Assembly: GCA_025966295.1 (NCBI GenBank)
Contig: JAOPVD010000132.1
Location: 1-10,394, forward strand
DNA: 10,394 nt
Direction of reading: 5' to 3'
Source: Frankiales bacterium
GTDB lineage: Bacteria; Actinomycetota; Actinomycetes; Mycobacteriales; SCTD01
Shown here piece after piece: positions 1 to 6,179 of this stretch; the first letter of the stretch is position 1, and each line of letters starts with the position of its first letter. The position numbers and the translations under genes were made by a program. A model generated the notes under the pieces. The model did not search any database, was not told where the DNA came from, and saw nothing but the letters and a program-made list of their open reading frames with translations.

Positions 1-222
1 GAACAGCCCCGGCGCCGGTCGCCGGCGCAGCAGCTGCACGCCGACCGCCAGCGCGGTCAGCCGGGTGGCGGACAGCAGCGGCGTGACACCGGTGGGCAGG
101 TGCAGGCCGGCGGGCAGCAGCACCACCACCGCGGCCAGCAGCAGCAGTCCCCCGGCCGGGCGCCATCGCAGGCCGGCCGCCACGCAGCCGAGGACGACCA
201 CGGCCTGCAGGACGGTGTGCAC
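1..222 (-). CDS. Multi-pass membrane protein, probable O-antigen ligase/polymerase family (5' part only)
   Basis: Only the first 74 codons lie in the window; the gene continues past base 1. It starts at GTG 220-222, three bases after the TAG stop (226-228) of the Wzz-like gene and in the same frame, so no earlier start is possible. The visible N-terminus begins VHTVLQAVVVLGCVAAGLRW and has two to three hydrophobic segments (about residues 3-18, 24-40 and 47-66) separated by short loops, with a basic RRR near residue 67. That fits the start of a polytopic inner-membrane protein. The operon position, after a glycosyltransferase and a Wzz-like chain-length protein, suggests a Wzy polymerase or WaaL-type O-antigen ligase. 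No signature motif of that family is inside the window, so the function is inferred from context; a flippase or another transporter is possible. Confidence 0.6.
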   Translation of the reverse strand, partial: MHTVLQAVVVLGCVAAGLRWRPAGGLLLLAAVVVLLPAGLHLPTGVTPLLSATRLTALAVGVQLLRRRPAPGLF

Positions 223-225
223 CGG

Positions 226-822
226 CTAGGGGCGCGGGCGGGCCGCGACGAGCAGGACGCTCCCCAAGGCGACGAGACCGGCCAGCGCGGCCAGGCCGAA
301 GGTGCGGGAGCGGCTCGGACCGAGCTTCAGCGCCGGGCCCGCCTTCTCCACCGACTGCACCACCAGGCGCTGCGCCGCCGGGATGCCGGCGGTGACCTGC
401 TCGCGGCGGATGTAGTCGAGGACCGACGCGGACAGCGCGTCGGAGCAGCGCCGGGCCGCCGCCGCGTCCCGCTCCGTGCAGGACAGCCGCAGCAGCAGGT
501 CGGTGAGCAGCGCGGTGGCCGTCAGCCGGCCGCGGACGTCCGCGGCCGGCACCTTGAGCCGCTCGGCGGTGGGGGTGGCGATGGTGTCGGTCCCGACCAG
601 GCCGGCGTACTTGTAGCGGATCCGGCTGAGCTTCTCGAGCACCCCGCTGTCGCGGGCGGCCGCGACGTCCTTGGGCGCGTCGATGGCCACGATCGAGGTG
701 CTGGTCCAGGTCGTGGGCCCGGAGTGCGCGACGACCCCGGCCGCGCCCGCCACGACCACCGCGACCAACACGGCGACGAGCACCGCGAGCGGGCCGGGGC
801 GGCGGAGGGGGGCGGCTCTCAC
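226..822 (-). CDS. Wzz-like polysaccharide chain-length/co-polymerase membrane protein
   Basis: This 198-residue protein has the two-helix layout of Wzz/capsular polysaccharide co-polymerases. A basic N-terminus (RAAPLRRPG) precedes a first membrane helix at about residues 12-32. An extracytoplasmic domain follows (about 33-172), and a second helix lies at about 174-194 before a short RPRP tail. There is no C-terminal Walker-type kinase domain, so it is not a BY-kinase fusion. The domain holds two Cys (115 and 126) that could pair. Known Wzz proteins set polymer length in Wzx/Wzy pathways. The start is the GTG at 820-822, which overlaps the TGA of the upstream glycosyltransferase as GTGA and implies translational coupling. 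The frame stays open far upstream, but that extension is antisense-frame noise across the glycosyltransferase. The family call rests on topology and context. Confidence 0.72.
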   Translation of the reverse strand: MRAAPLRRPGPLAVLVAVLVAVVVAGAAGVVAHSGPTTWTSTSIVAIDAPKDVAAARDSGVLEKLSRIRYKYAGLVGTDTIATPTAERLKVPAADVRGRLTATALLTDLLLRLSCTERDAAAARRCSDALSASVLDYIRREQVTAGIPAAQRLVVQSVEKAGPALKLGPSRSRTFGLAALAGLVALGSVLLVAARPRP

Positions 823-1715
823 CGGCCTACTCCACCACGCCAGGACAGCGCTTCGGCTGCAGCACCGGCCGTACGCGCCGTGTCGCACAGCGCGTGGAAG
901 GCCACCGAGCGCGACCCCAGCCCCTCCGCGCGCCGCTGCCGCAGCTGCCCCGCCCACCAGGCCGCGGCAACCCGCGCCCCGCGGGCGGCGCGCCGCTCGA
1001 GCGTGGCCCGGTCCACCCGCCAGTCCGAGCGGCCCTGCAGGTAGGCCCGGCGCAGCACCCAGCCGGGCCGGGTGCGCTCGGCGGGGAGCTCGTGCACGAC
1101 CACCGACGACGGCACCCAGACCGCGCGCGCCCCGGCGCGGCGCAGGTCCCGAACCAACTGCACGTCGTCCCCGACCAGCTGGGAGCCGCCCTTCGGGCCG
1201 AGGTCGGTGTCGAAGCCCCCGATCGCGCGCAGCAGGTCGGTGCGGACGAGCAGCGAGGCGGTCAGCAGCGTGCCGGTCCGGTCCAGCGGCGCCTCCTCCG
1301 GGCCGAGGTCCAGCGCCGTGAGGTAGCCCTCCAGCCCGGCGGCGAGCCAGCGCGGCCGGGGCACCGACGGGTCGAGCACGACCCGGCCGCCGGCGAGGTC
1401 GGCCCGCCCGGCCAGCACCGGCGCGGCGAGCGCCCGCAGCCAGCCGGGGTCGGGCACGACGTCGTCGTCGAGCATCGCCAGCAGGGGGGTGTCGGTCTCC
1501 GCGATCCCGCGGTTGCGCGCCGCCGCCGCCCCCGGGGTCGGCTCGTGCACCAGCCGGGCCCCCGGCGGCAGCTCGGGGGCCGGGTGCGGCGCCGGGTCGT
1601 TGTCGACCACCACCAGCCGGTACGGCGGCGGGTCGACCTGCGCCGCCAGGCCGGCCAGTGCCCTGGCGAGCGACGCGGGCCGGCGGTAGGTCGGCAGCAC
1701 GACCGTGACCTCCAC
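819..1715 (-). CDS. Family 2 glycosyltransferase
   Basis: This 298-residue protein has a GT-A fold. It opens with the GT2 strand VTVVLPTYRRPASL, then VVVDND (35-40), PGAAAARNRG (61-70), and a metal/nucleotide-binding LDDDVVPDPGW at 82-92 (DDD 83-85). An acceptor-side motif VGDDVQLVRDLRRAG lies at 181-195, which would supply the catalytic acid/base. GT2 enzymes transfer a sugar from a nucleotide-sugar donor to a lipid-linked or growing glycan, usually at the inner face of the membrane. No transmembrane helix is evident. The start is GTG 1713-1715, preceded by GAGGAGG (1726-1732) at a 10-base spacing. It is the first gene of a minus-strand operon and overlaps the Wzz-like gene by 4 bases (GTGA). 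Donor and acceptor cannot be told from the sequence. Confidence 0.9.
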   Translation of the reverse strand: MEVTVVLPTYRRPASLARALAGLAAQVDPPPYRLVVVDNDPAPHPAPELPPGARLVHEPTPGAAAARNRGIAETDTPLLAMLDDDVVPDPGWLRALAAPVLAGRADLAGGRVVLDPSVPRPRWLAAGLEGYLTALDLGPEEAPLDRTGTLLTASLLVRTDLLRAIGGFDTDLGPKGGSQLVGDDVQLVRDLRRAGARAVWVPSSVVVHELPAERTRPGWVLRRAYLQGRSDWRVDRATLERRAARGARVAAAWWAGQLRQRRAEGLGSRSVAFHALCDTARTAGAAAEALSWRGGVGR

Positions 1716-1722
1716 CGCGCTC

Positions 1723-1728
1723 TAACCT
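1723..1728 (+). promoter_or_regulatory. Candidate -10 element for a leaderless transcript
   Basis: TAACCT fits the actinobacterial -10 pattern TANNNT and ends six bases before the GTG start at 1735. Transcription would then begin at or next to the start codon. No Shine-Dalgarno sequence precedes this start on the plus strand, as expected for a leaderless mRNA. No clear -35 was seen. The element overlaps the minus-strand ribosome binding site. Confidence 0.4.
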
Positions 1729-1732
1729 CCTC
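1726..1732 (-). promoter_or_regulatory. Ribosome binding site of the minus-strand glycosyltransferase
   Basis: The minus strand reads GAGGAGG ten bases upstream of GTG 1713-1715. It fixes that GTG as the start and occupies most of the 19-base gap between the two divergent glycosyltransferases. Confidence 0.75.
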
Positions 1733-1734
1733 GC

Positions 1735-2580
1735 GTGCCCGTTGTCAGCGTCGTGATCCCGGTGCTCGACGATGCCATCCGCCTGCAGGCCTGCCTCGAC
1801 GCCTTGGCGTCCCAGCAGGACGCCCCGGCGTTCGAGGTGGTGGTGGTCGACAACGGCTCGAGCGATGCCAGTGTGGCGGTCGCACGGGCCCACCGGTCGG
1901 CGCCGCGCCTCGTCGAAGAACCGCGGCTGGGCTCCTACGCCGCCCGCAACGCCGGCGCCGCCGTCGCCGAGGGCGCGCGGCTCGCCTTCACCGACGCCGA
2001 CTGCGTGCCGGCGCCGGACTGGGTCGCCCGCGGGGCCGCGGCTCTGGTGGACCACCCGGTGGTCGGCGGGGACGTGCGGCCGGCCACCTCCTCCCACCCC
2101 ACGGTGTGGGAGCGGTACGACCGGGCCGTGTACCTGCGCCAGCGCGACCTGGTCGAGCAGCAGGGCTTCGCGGCCACTGCCGATTTGTGGGTGCGCCGCG
2201 AGGTGTTCGACGCGGTCGGCGGCTTCGACCCGAGCCTGCGCTCCAGCGGCGATCTGGAGTGGGGACGCCGGGCCGCCGCAGCCGGCTGGACCACCAGTTA
2301 CGACCCCTCGGTCGTCGTCCTGCACGCACCGCGGACCACCGCCGGGGCGACCTGGCGGCTGCACCGGCGGCTCGGTGCCGGCTGGTCGGTACTGGCCGCC
2401 CGCGGTGAGCACCCGGGGCTGCTGCAGGACCGAGGCCTCCGGCTGCCGCTGGGCATGGTGGTCGACGCGCTGGCGACGGACGGACCGCCGCTGCGCCGGC
2501 GGCAGGTCGCGCACGTGCACGCCCTGGCCATGAGCGCCCGCTGGGTCGGGCGGCTGGGCGCTACTTGCCGTTCCGGCTGA
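1735..2580 (+). CDS. Family 2 glycosyltransferase, probably leaderless
   Basis: This 281-residue GT-A protein begins MPVVSVVIPVLDD, with the nucleotide-binding VVVDNGSSD at 36-44, GSYAARNAGAAVA at 66-78, the DxD-type TDADCVPAPDW at 86-96, and SGDLEWGRRAAAAGW at 171-185 supplying the likely catalytic acid. All expected GT2 core motifs are present. It probably adds a sugar to a surface glycan, like its divergent neighbour, but the two are only related at family level. The GTG at 1735 is chosen because the conserved first beta strand starts three residues later. There is no ribosome binding site; see the TAACCT element just upstream. The last 20 bases overlap the end of the M15 peptidase gene on the opposite strand. 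Donor and acceptor are unknown. Confidence 0.88.
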   Translation: MPVVSVVIPVLDDAIRLQACLDALASQQDAPAFEVVVVDNGSSDASVAVARAHRSAPRLVEEPRLGSYAARNAGAAVAEGARLAFTDADCVPAPDWVARGAAALVDHPVVGGDVRPATSSHPTVWERYDRAVYLRQRDLVEQQGFAATADLWVRREVFDAVGGFDPSLRSSGDLEWGRRAAAAGWTTSYDPSVVVLHAPRTTAGATWRLHRRLGAGWSVLAARGEHPGLLQDRGLRLPLGMVVDALATDGPPLRRRQVAHVHALAMSARWVGRLGATCRSG

Positions 2581-3202
2581 AGTGCTGCCAGTCCTTGGCG
2601 TTCTTGAAGTAGCCGCCCCAGCCCCAGCCCTCGGCCTTGAACGCCTCCACCACCCCGCGCGTCACCATCCCCTTGCGGGCCGGTGAGCGCTTCGCGTAGG
2701 GCTTGCCGGCCGGCGGCTCGACCTTGCCGCTGGGGAAGACGTACGGGTTCTCGACCGGGCTGATGTCCACCGCCCGGCCGTAGGCGTGCATGCTCCAGCT
2801 GCTGGTGCCCGAGACCTTGCGGCAGTTGAACGCCGAGGTGTTGTCGGCGGCCATCGACCGGTCGTCGCTGCCCCCGAAGTCGTCCACCAGGCGCATCCGG
2901 CGCAGCGGGAAGTGCTGGGCGTAGAGCTTGCCGAACGCCCGCGCGACATTGCGGGCGACGTCGGCGTGCACCACCATCTCGCCGGTCTGCGGCTTCCCGG
3001 CGAAGTCGACGTACGTCATGGTCAGGTAGCGCAGGTCCCGCAGCGGCACCGGGCAGCCCGCGCGGTACGACGTGTGCATCCGCTTGGCGGTCGCCGCGTC
3101 GATCGGCTTCGCCGTCCAGCGGTACGGCGTGGCGGCCTGCGCCGGGGCCGCCGGGAGCAGCACGGCGAGCAGCAAAAGGAGCGGGAGCAGCCGGCGCAGC
3201 AT
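2561..3202 (-). CDS. Secreted M15-family (VanY-like) metallopeptidase
   Basis: This 213-residue exported protein has a signal peptide (MLRRLLPLLLLLAVLLPA then AQA, cleavage near residue 23). The mature part carries the M15/VanY zinc-site signature SMHAYGRAVDI (137-147), giving His139 and Asp146, and a C-terminal DWQHF that provides His207. RSMAADNTSAFNCR (115-128) and NPYV (152-155) are typical of M15_4-type members. Such enzymes cut D-Ala-D-Ala or L-Ala-D-Glu bonds in peptidoglycan stem peptides. Cys50 and Cys127 could form a disulfide. The ATG at 3200-3202 is preferred because the signal peptide begins there; an upstream TTG at 3218-3220 would add six residues but has no ribosome binding site. 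It is divergent from the GH25-like gene and overlaps the glycosyltransferase gene by 20 bases. Whether it acts on the D-Ala-D-Ala or another bond is not resolvable. Confidence 0.88.
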   Translation of the reverse strand: MLRRLLPLLLLLAVLLPAAPAQAATPYRWTAKPIDAATAKRMHTSYRAGCPVPLRDLRYLTMTYVDFAGKPQTGEMVVHADVARNVARAFGKLYAQHFPLRRMRLVDDFGGSDDRSMAADNTSAFNCRKVSGTSSWSMHAYGRAVDISPVENPYVFPSGKVEPPAGKPYAKRSPARKGMVTRGVVEAFKAEGWGWGGYFKNAKDWQHFSRNGK

Positions 3203-3274
3203 CTGGCGAGCGTCCCACAATCGCGCTGTTTAGGGCACGATGTGCCGACGCACCCAGCCGTTCGGAGCCCCGCC

Positions 3275-4762
3275 ATGACCCGCCCGCTCTCCCGTGCCCT
3301 GCTGGCCGCGCTCACGGGGACGCTGGTGCTGGCCGCCGGACCCGCCTTCGCCGGCGCGCCCGCGGGGGCGACCGGACATGACATCTCCTACCCGCAGTGC
3401 GGCGCCGCCTTCCCGGTCCCCGGCGCGTTCGGCATCGTCGGCGTCAACAACGGGCGGGTCTACTCGGCCAACCCGTGCCTGGCCGAGCAGGCGGTCTGGG
3501 CCGCGAGCACCGGGAACCCGGCGCTGTACGTCAACACCGCCAACCCGGGGCCCGTCAGCGACTACTGGCCCGCCCCCGGTTCGAAGCAGCCGGTCCCCTG
3601 CCGCGACACCACCGTCGAGACCGACATGGGCTGCGCCTACGACTACGGCTGGAACGCCGCGATCGACGCGCTCATCACGGCGGACCAGGCCGTACAGGCC
3701 TTCAAGCCGCGCTCGGTCACGTGGTGGCTGGACGTCGAATCGGCCAACAGCTGGACGGACGTCCCCAAGGCCAATGTGGCTGCCTTGCAAGGCTTCGCGG
3801 ACCGGTTGCGGGTCGGCGGTGTCCCCTCGGTGGGCATCTACTCCGTGCCCTCGGCGTGGGACGCCATCACCGGCGGCTTCACCAAGAGCAACGCCGCCAG
3901 CTACCGCAGCGCCTGGGCGAGCGCCTTCTCCCCGCAGTACCCGATAGAGCTCTCGCCGGTCTGGCGGGCCGGCGTGGGCAATGTCGACGACGCCAACGCG
4001 GCCTGCAGCGTCGCCTCCTTCACCGGCGGCCCGCTGCTGCTGCAGCAGCACTTCGACGACACCTCCGGCACCCGCTACGACGGCGACGTGCAGTGCGCCG
4101 CCGAGTCGACGGACGGGACCGCCCCCAAGCCGGTCACGACCGCCCCGGGGGCCGTCACGCTCTCCTCCACGGTCGGGGTCCGCTGGTCCTCCGACGGCGG
4201 CGCGTCCTCCTACGACGTGCGGTACCGCCGGGCGGCGCCGACGCAGGGCTTCGGCAACCAGGCCTATCCCAGCGGCTGGCAGGTCACCACGGCGCACGCG
4301 GCGACCATCGGGGGTGCGCCCGGCGGCTACACCTACTGCTTCTCCACCCGCGCCCGGGACGCCCGCCCGAACCTGTCGACCTGGTCTGCCGAGCGGTGCA
4401 CCGCCGTAGCGCTGGACGACCGGGCGCTGTCGGCCAGCAGCGGCTGGGCCCGGGCCGCCTCGAGCGCCTACTACGCCAGCACCTACACGGCCACGACCCG
4501 CCTCGGCGCGACGCTGACGAAGTCCGGCCTGCAGACCTCCCGGCTGGCGGTCGTGGCGACCCGCTGCCCGAGCTGCGGGGTGATCGGCGTCTACGTCGGC
4601 GGCACGCTGCTCAAGAAGCTCGACCTGCGGTCGGCCTCGACGCTGCGCAAGCAGGTGCTGGCGCTGCCGCCGATCAGCCTCCGCACCGCGAGCGTGACGA
4701 TCAAGGTGCTCAGCAGCGGCAAGACCGTGCAGATCGACGGGCTGTCGACCGCCCGCGCCTGA
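3275..4762 (+). CDS. Secreted GH25-like glycoside hydrolase-fold protein with C-terminal beta domains
   Basis: This 495-residue exported protein has a signal peptide ending near FAGAPA (residues 25-30). The N-terminal domain (about 33-275) resembles a GH25/lysozyme-like TIM barrel: GHDISYPQCG (34-43), a strand-end WWLDVESANSW (150-160) giving Asp153 and Glu155, VGIYS (186-190) and LLLQQHFDD (254-262). GH25 enzymes use such a D-x-E pair to cut peptidoglycan glycan strands. A fibronectin III-like stretch follows (about 288-380). A C-terminal beta domain (about 385-495) holds a CPSC pair (431-434) and ends GKTVQIDGL, a tail common in actinobacterial secreted proteins. The start ATG at 3275 has CGGAG eight bases upstream. 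It is divergent from the M15 peptidase with 72 bases between. Catalytic activity is plausible but not proven; a binding-only role is possible. Confidence 0.8.
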   Translation: MTRPLSRALLAALTGTLVLAAGPAFAGAPAGATGHDISYPQCGAAFPVPGAFGIVGVNNGRVYSANPCLAEQAVWAASTGNPALYVNTANPGPVSDYWPAPGSKQPVPCRDTTVETDMGCAYDYGWNAAIDALITADQAVQAFKPRSVTWWLDVESANSWTDVPKANVAALQGFADRLRVGGVPSVGIYSVPSAWDAITGGFTKSNAASYRSAWASAFSPQYPIELSPVWRAGVGNVDDANAACSVASFTGGPLLLQQHFDDTSGTRYDGDVQCAAESTDGTAPKPVTTAPGAVTLSSTVGVRWSSDGGASSYDVRYRRAAPTQGFGNQAYPSGWQVTTAHAATIGGAPGGYTYCFSTRARDARPNLSTWSAERCTAVALDDRALSASSGWARAASSAYYASTYTATTRLGATLTKSGLQTSRLAVVATRCPSCGVIGVYVGGTLLKKLDLRSASTLRKQVLALPPISLRTASVTIKVLSSGKTVQIDGLSTARA

Positions 4763-4773
4763 GCGGCCGTGCC

Positions 4774-4779
4774 TAGCAT
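4774..4779 (+). promoter_or_regulatory. Candidate -10 element for the 114-residue protein gene
   Basis: TAGCAT fits TANNNT and lies 36 bases before the ATG at 4816, right after the previous stop codon. No convincing -35 is visible. It would let this gene be transcribed on its own, although read-through from the GH25-like gene is equally possible. Confidence 0.3.
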
Positions 4780-4815
4780 GGGACGTGCTGGCCCGGACGG
4801 TCACGAGGTGACGCG

Positions 4816-5160
4816 ATGGCGGTGACGCTGCACGATCCCGGCTTCAACCACGCCAAGAAGCTCATCAAGGACGGCAAGGCGGTGCGCGACGACCGCGGCG
4901 CCTGGGACGAGCACCAGCCGAGCGCCGCGCAGGAGAACGCCTTCATCGACGAGCACGGCATGCGTGAGTTCGGCCGGTGGCACCTCGGCGTCGACGACGA
5001 GATGGCCGACGACACGAAGGGCCACTGGAAGTACCCCTACGGCGACTTCGAGGCGGTCCACCGCTGCGGCGTGCTGGCGGCCGAGTCCCGCGCCGGGCAG
5101 CGCAAGCACACCGACATCGAGCTGGCGGCGGCCCACCTGCACGGCCTGCTCGACGCGTAG
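4816..5160 (+). CDS. Small conserved-looking protein of unknown function
   Basis: I do not know a function for this 114-residue protein. It has no signal peptide and no hydrophobic helix, so it is probably cytoplasmic. It is rich in charged residues and His, Trp and Tyr (AWDEHQPSAAQENAFIDEHG at 29-48, RWHLGVDDE at 54-62, GHWKYPYGDFEAVHRC at 69-84). The composition and codon bias are those of a real gene, and my impression is that similar proteins occur in other bacteria. The several His, Asp and Glu positions could bind metal, but no known motif is recognised. The ATG at 4816 is supported by GAGGTG at 4805-4810. That site sits inside a small inverted repeat, GTCAC-GAG-GTGAC (4800-4812), which could weakly mask it. 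The gene ends 23 bases from the end of cydB on the other strand. Confidence 0.8.
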   Translation: MAVTLHDPGFNHAKKLIKDGKAVRDDRGAWDEHQPSAAQENAFIDEHGMREFGRWHLGVDDEMADDTKGHWKYPYGDFEAVHRCGVLAAESRAGQRKHTDIELAAAHLHGLLDA

Positions 5161-5183
5161 CCACGACCCCGGCCGAGCGGTAA

Positions 5184-6179
5184 CTAGGCGTCGGCGAGCC
5201 GGCCACGGTCGTGCAGGACGTAGAGCAGGACGAGCGAGGGCACGCACACCACCACGGCGACCGCGAACACCACCGCCACCGCCACCAGGGTGGCCCGCGG
5301 CGCAGCCGCCTGCGCGACCGTGAGGTGGGTGCCCAGCAGGTACGGGTACTGCGCGACGCCCCAGCCCAGCACGACGCAGACCATCGAGACCATCGCGAGC
5401 GCGGGCGCGAGGCGCCGGCCGCGGGCCCGCAGCGTCAGCAGCGCGGCGGTGCCGCTGGCGATGGCCAGCAGGACGAGGGGCAGCCCCGGCCCGAGCAGCC
5501 GCGTGAACAACCGGTGCGCGTCGGCCGCCAGCACCGCCAGCCCCGCCGCGGACAGCGCCACCACGACCGCGGTCGAGGCCCGGACCCGGCGGCGGAAGTA
5601 CCGCTCGAGGGCCGGCGCGTGACGCAGCCGGGCGTCCCTGTGCAGGAACACTGCGGCCAGGTTGGCGCAGCCCGCGACGGCCAGCACGCCGGCCAGCAGC
5701 GACGTGGGGCCGAGCCAGCTGCGCAGCGCGTCACCGCCGCCCTGCGCCGGCACCCGCCCGGAGGCCAGCGCACCCACGACGGTCCCGAGGAAGAACGGCG
5801 TGATCACCGAGGAGAGCTCGAACACGGCGCTGGTGACGCGCCGCTCGTCGGTGCGCACGACCACCCTCCGGAACGCGAAGCCGGAGCCGCGCAGGACGAT
5901 CCCGAACGCCCCCAGCCCCAGCGGGAGGTACAGCGTCGTCATCACCGCGGCGAAGGCCGCGGGGAAGGTCGTCCACGCCGCCACCAGGCTGAAGATCAGC
6001 CACACGTGGTTGGCCTCCCACACCGGCCCGATGGAGGTGTCGATGAACCGGCGCGGCCGCCGGCCGCGCGCCAGGCCGCCGGCGGTCAGGTCCCAGAAGC
6101 CGGCCCCGAAGTCGGCGCCGCCGAGCACCGCGTAGAGCAGCACGCCGGTGAACAGCACCGCGACGGCGAGATCGGTCAC
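5184..6179 (-). CDS. cydB: Cytochrome bd quinol oxidase subunit II
   Basis: CydB, 331 residues, is the second large subunit of the bd-type terminal oxidase that oxidises quinol and reduces oxygen to water at the cytoplasmic membrane. Family landmarks are the N-terminal GGADFGAGFWDL (20-31), IGPVWEANHVWLI (50-62), and WGVAQYPYLL near the end (273-282). About eight to nine hydrophobic helices are visible, as expected. Length is within the family range (about 330-380). The start is GTG 6177-6179, overlapping the cydA stop as GTGA, so the two subunits are probably translationally coupled. The open frame extends further upstream but that part is antisense-type noise across cydA. The gene ends tail to tail with the 114-residue protein gene, with 23 bases and no clear hairpin terminator between. 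No cydX-like small subunit gene or cydCD follows. Confidence 0.95.
   Translation of the reverse strand: MTDLAVAVLFTGVLLYAVLGGADFGAGFWDLTAGGLARGRRPRRFIDTSIGPVWEANHVWLIFSLVAAWTTFPAAFAAVMTTLYLPLGLGAFGIVLRGSGFAFRRVVVRTDERRVTSAVFELSSVITPFFLGTVVGALASGRVPAQGGGDALRSWLGPTSLLAGVLAVAGCANLAAVFLHRDARLRHAPALERYFRRRVRASTAVVVALSAAGLAVLAADAHRLFTRLLGPGLPLVLLAIASGTAALLTLRARGRRLAPALAMVSMVCVVLGWGVAQYPYLLGTHLTVAQAAAPRATLVAVAVVFAVAVVVCVPSLVLLYVLHDRGRLADA

Noticed and set aside
823..2520. Upstream extension of the Wzz-like frame on the minus strand
   Set aside because: Only the part from GTG 822 onward has protein-like composition. The rest runs opposite or beside two GT2 genes and is Pro/Arg/Ala-rich noise.
3203..3220. 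TTG 3218-3220 as start of the M15 peptidase
   Set aside because: It would put six residues before a well-formed signal peptide and has no ribosome binding site; ATG 3200-3202 is preferred.
3230..4804. Minus-strand 524-codon open frame opposite the GH25-like gene
   Set aside because: Gly/Arg/Val-rich with no motif; a shadow of a well-supported plus-strand gene.
5161..5183. Bidirectional terminator between the 114-residue protein gene and cydB
   Set aside because: No stem of useful length was found in the 23 bases.
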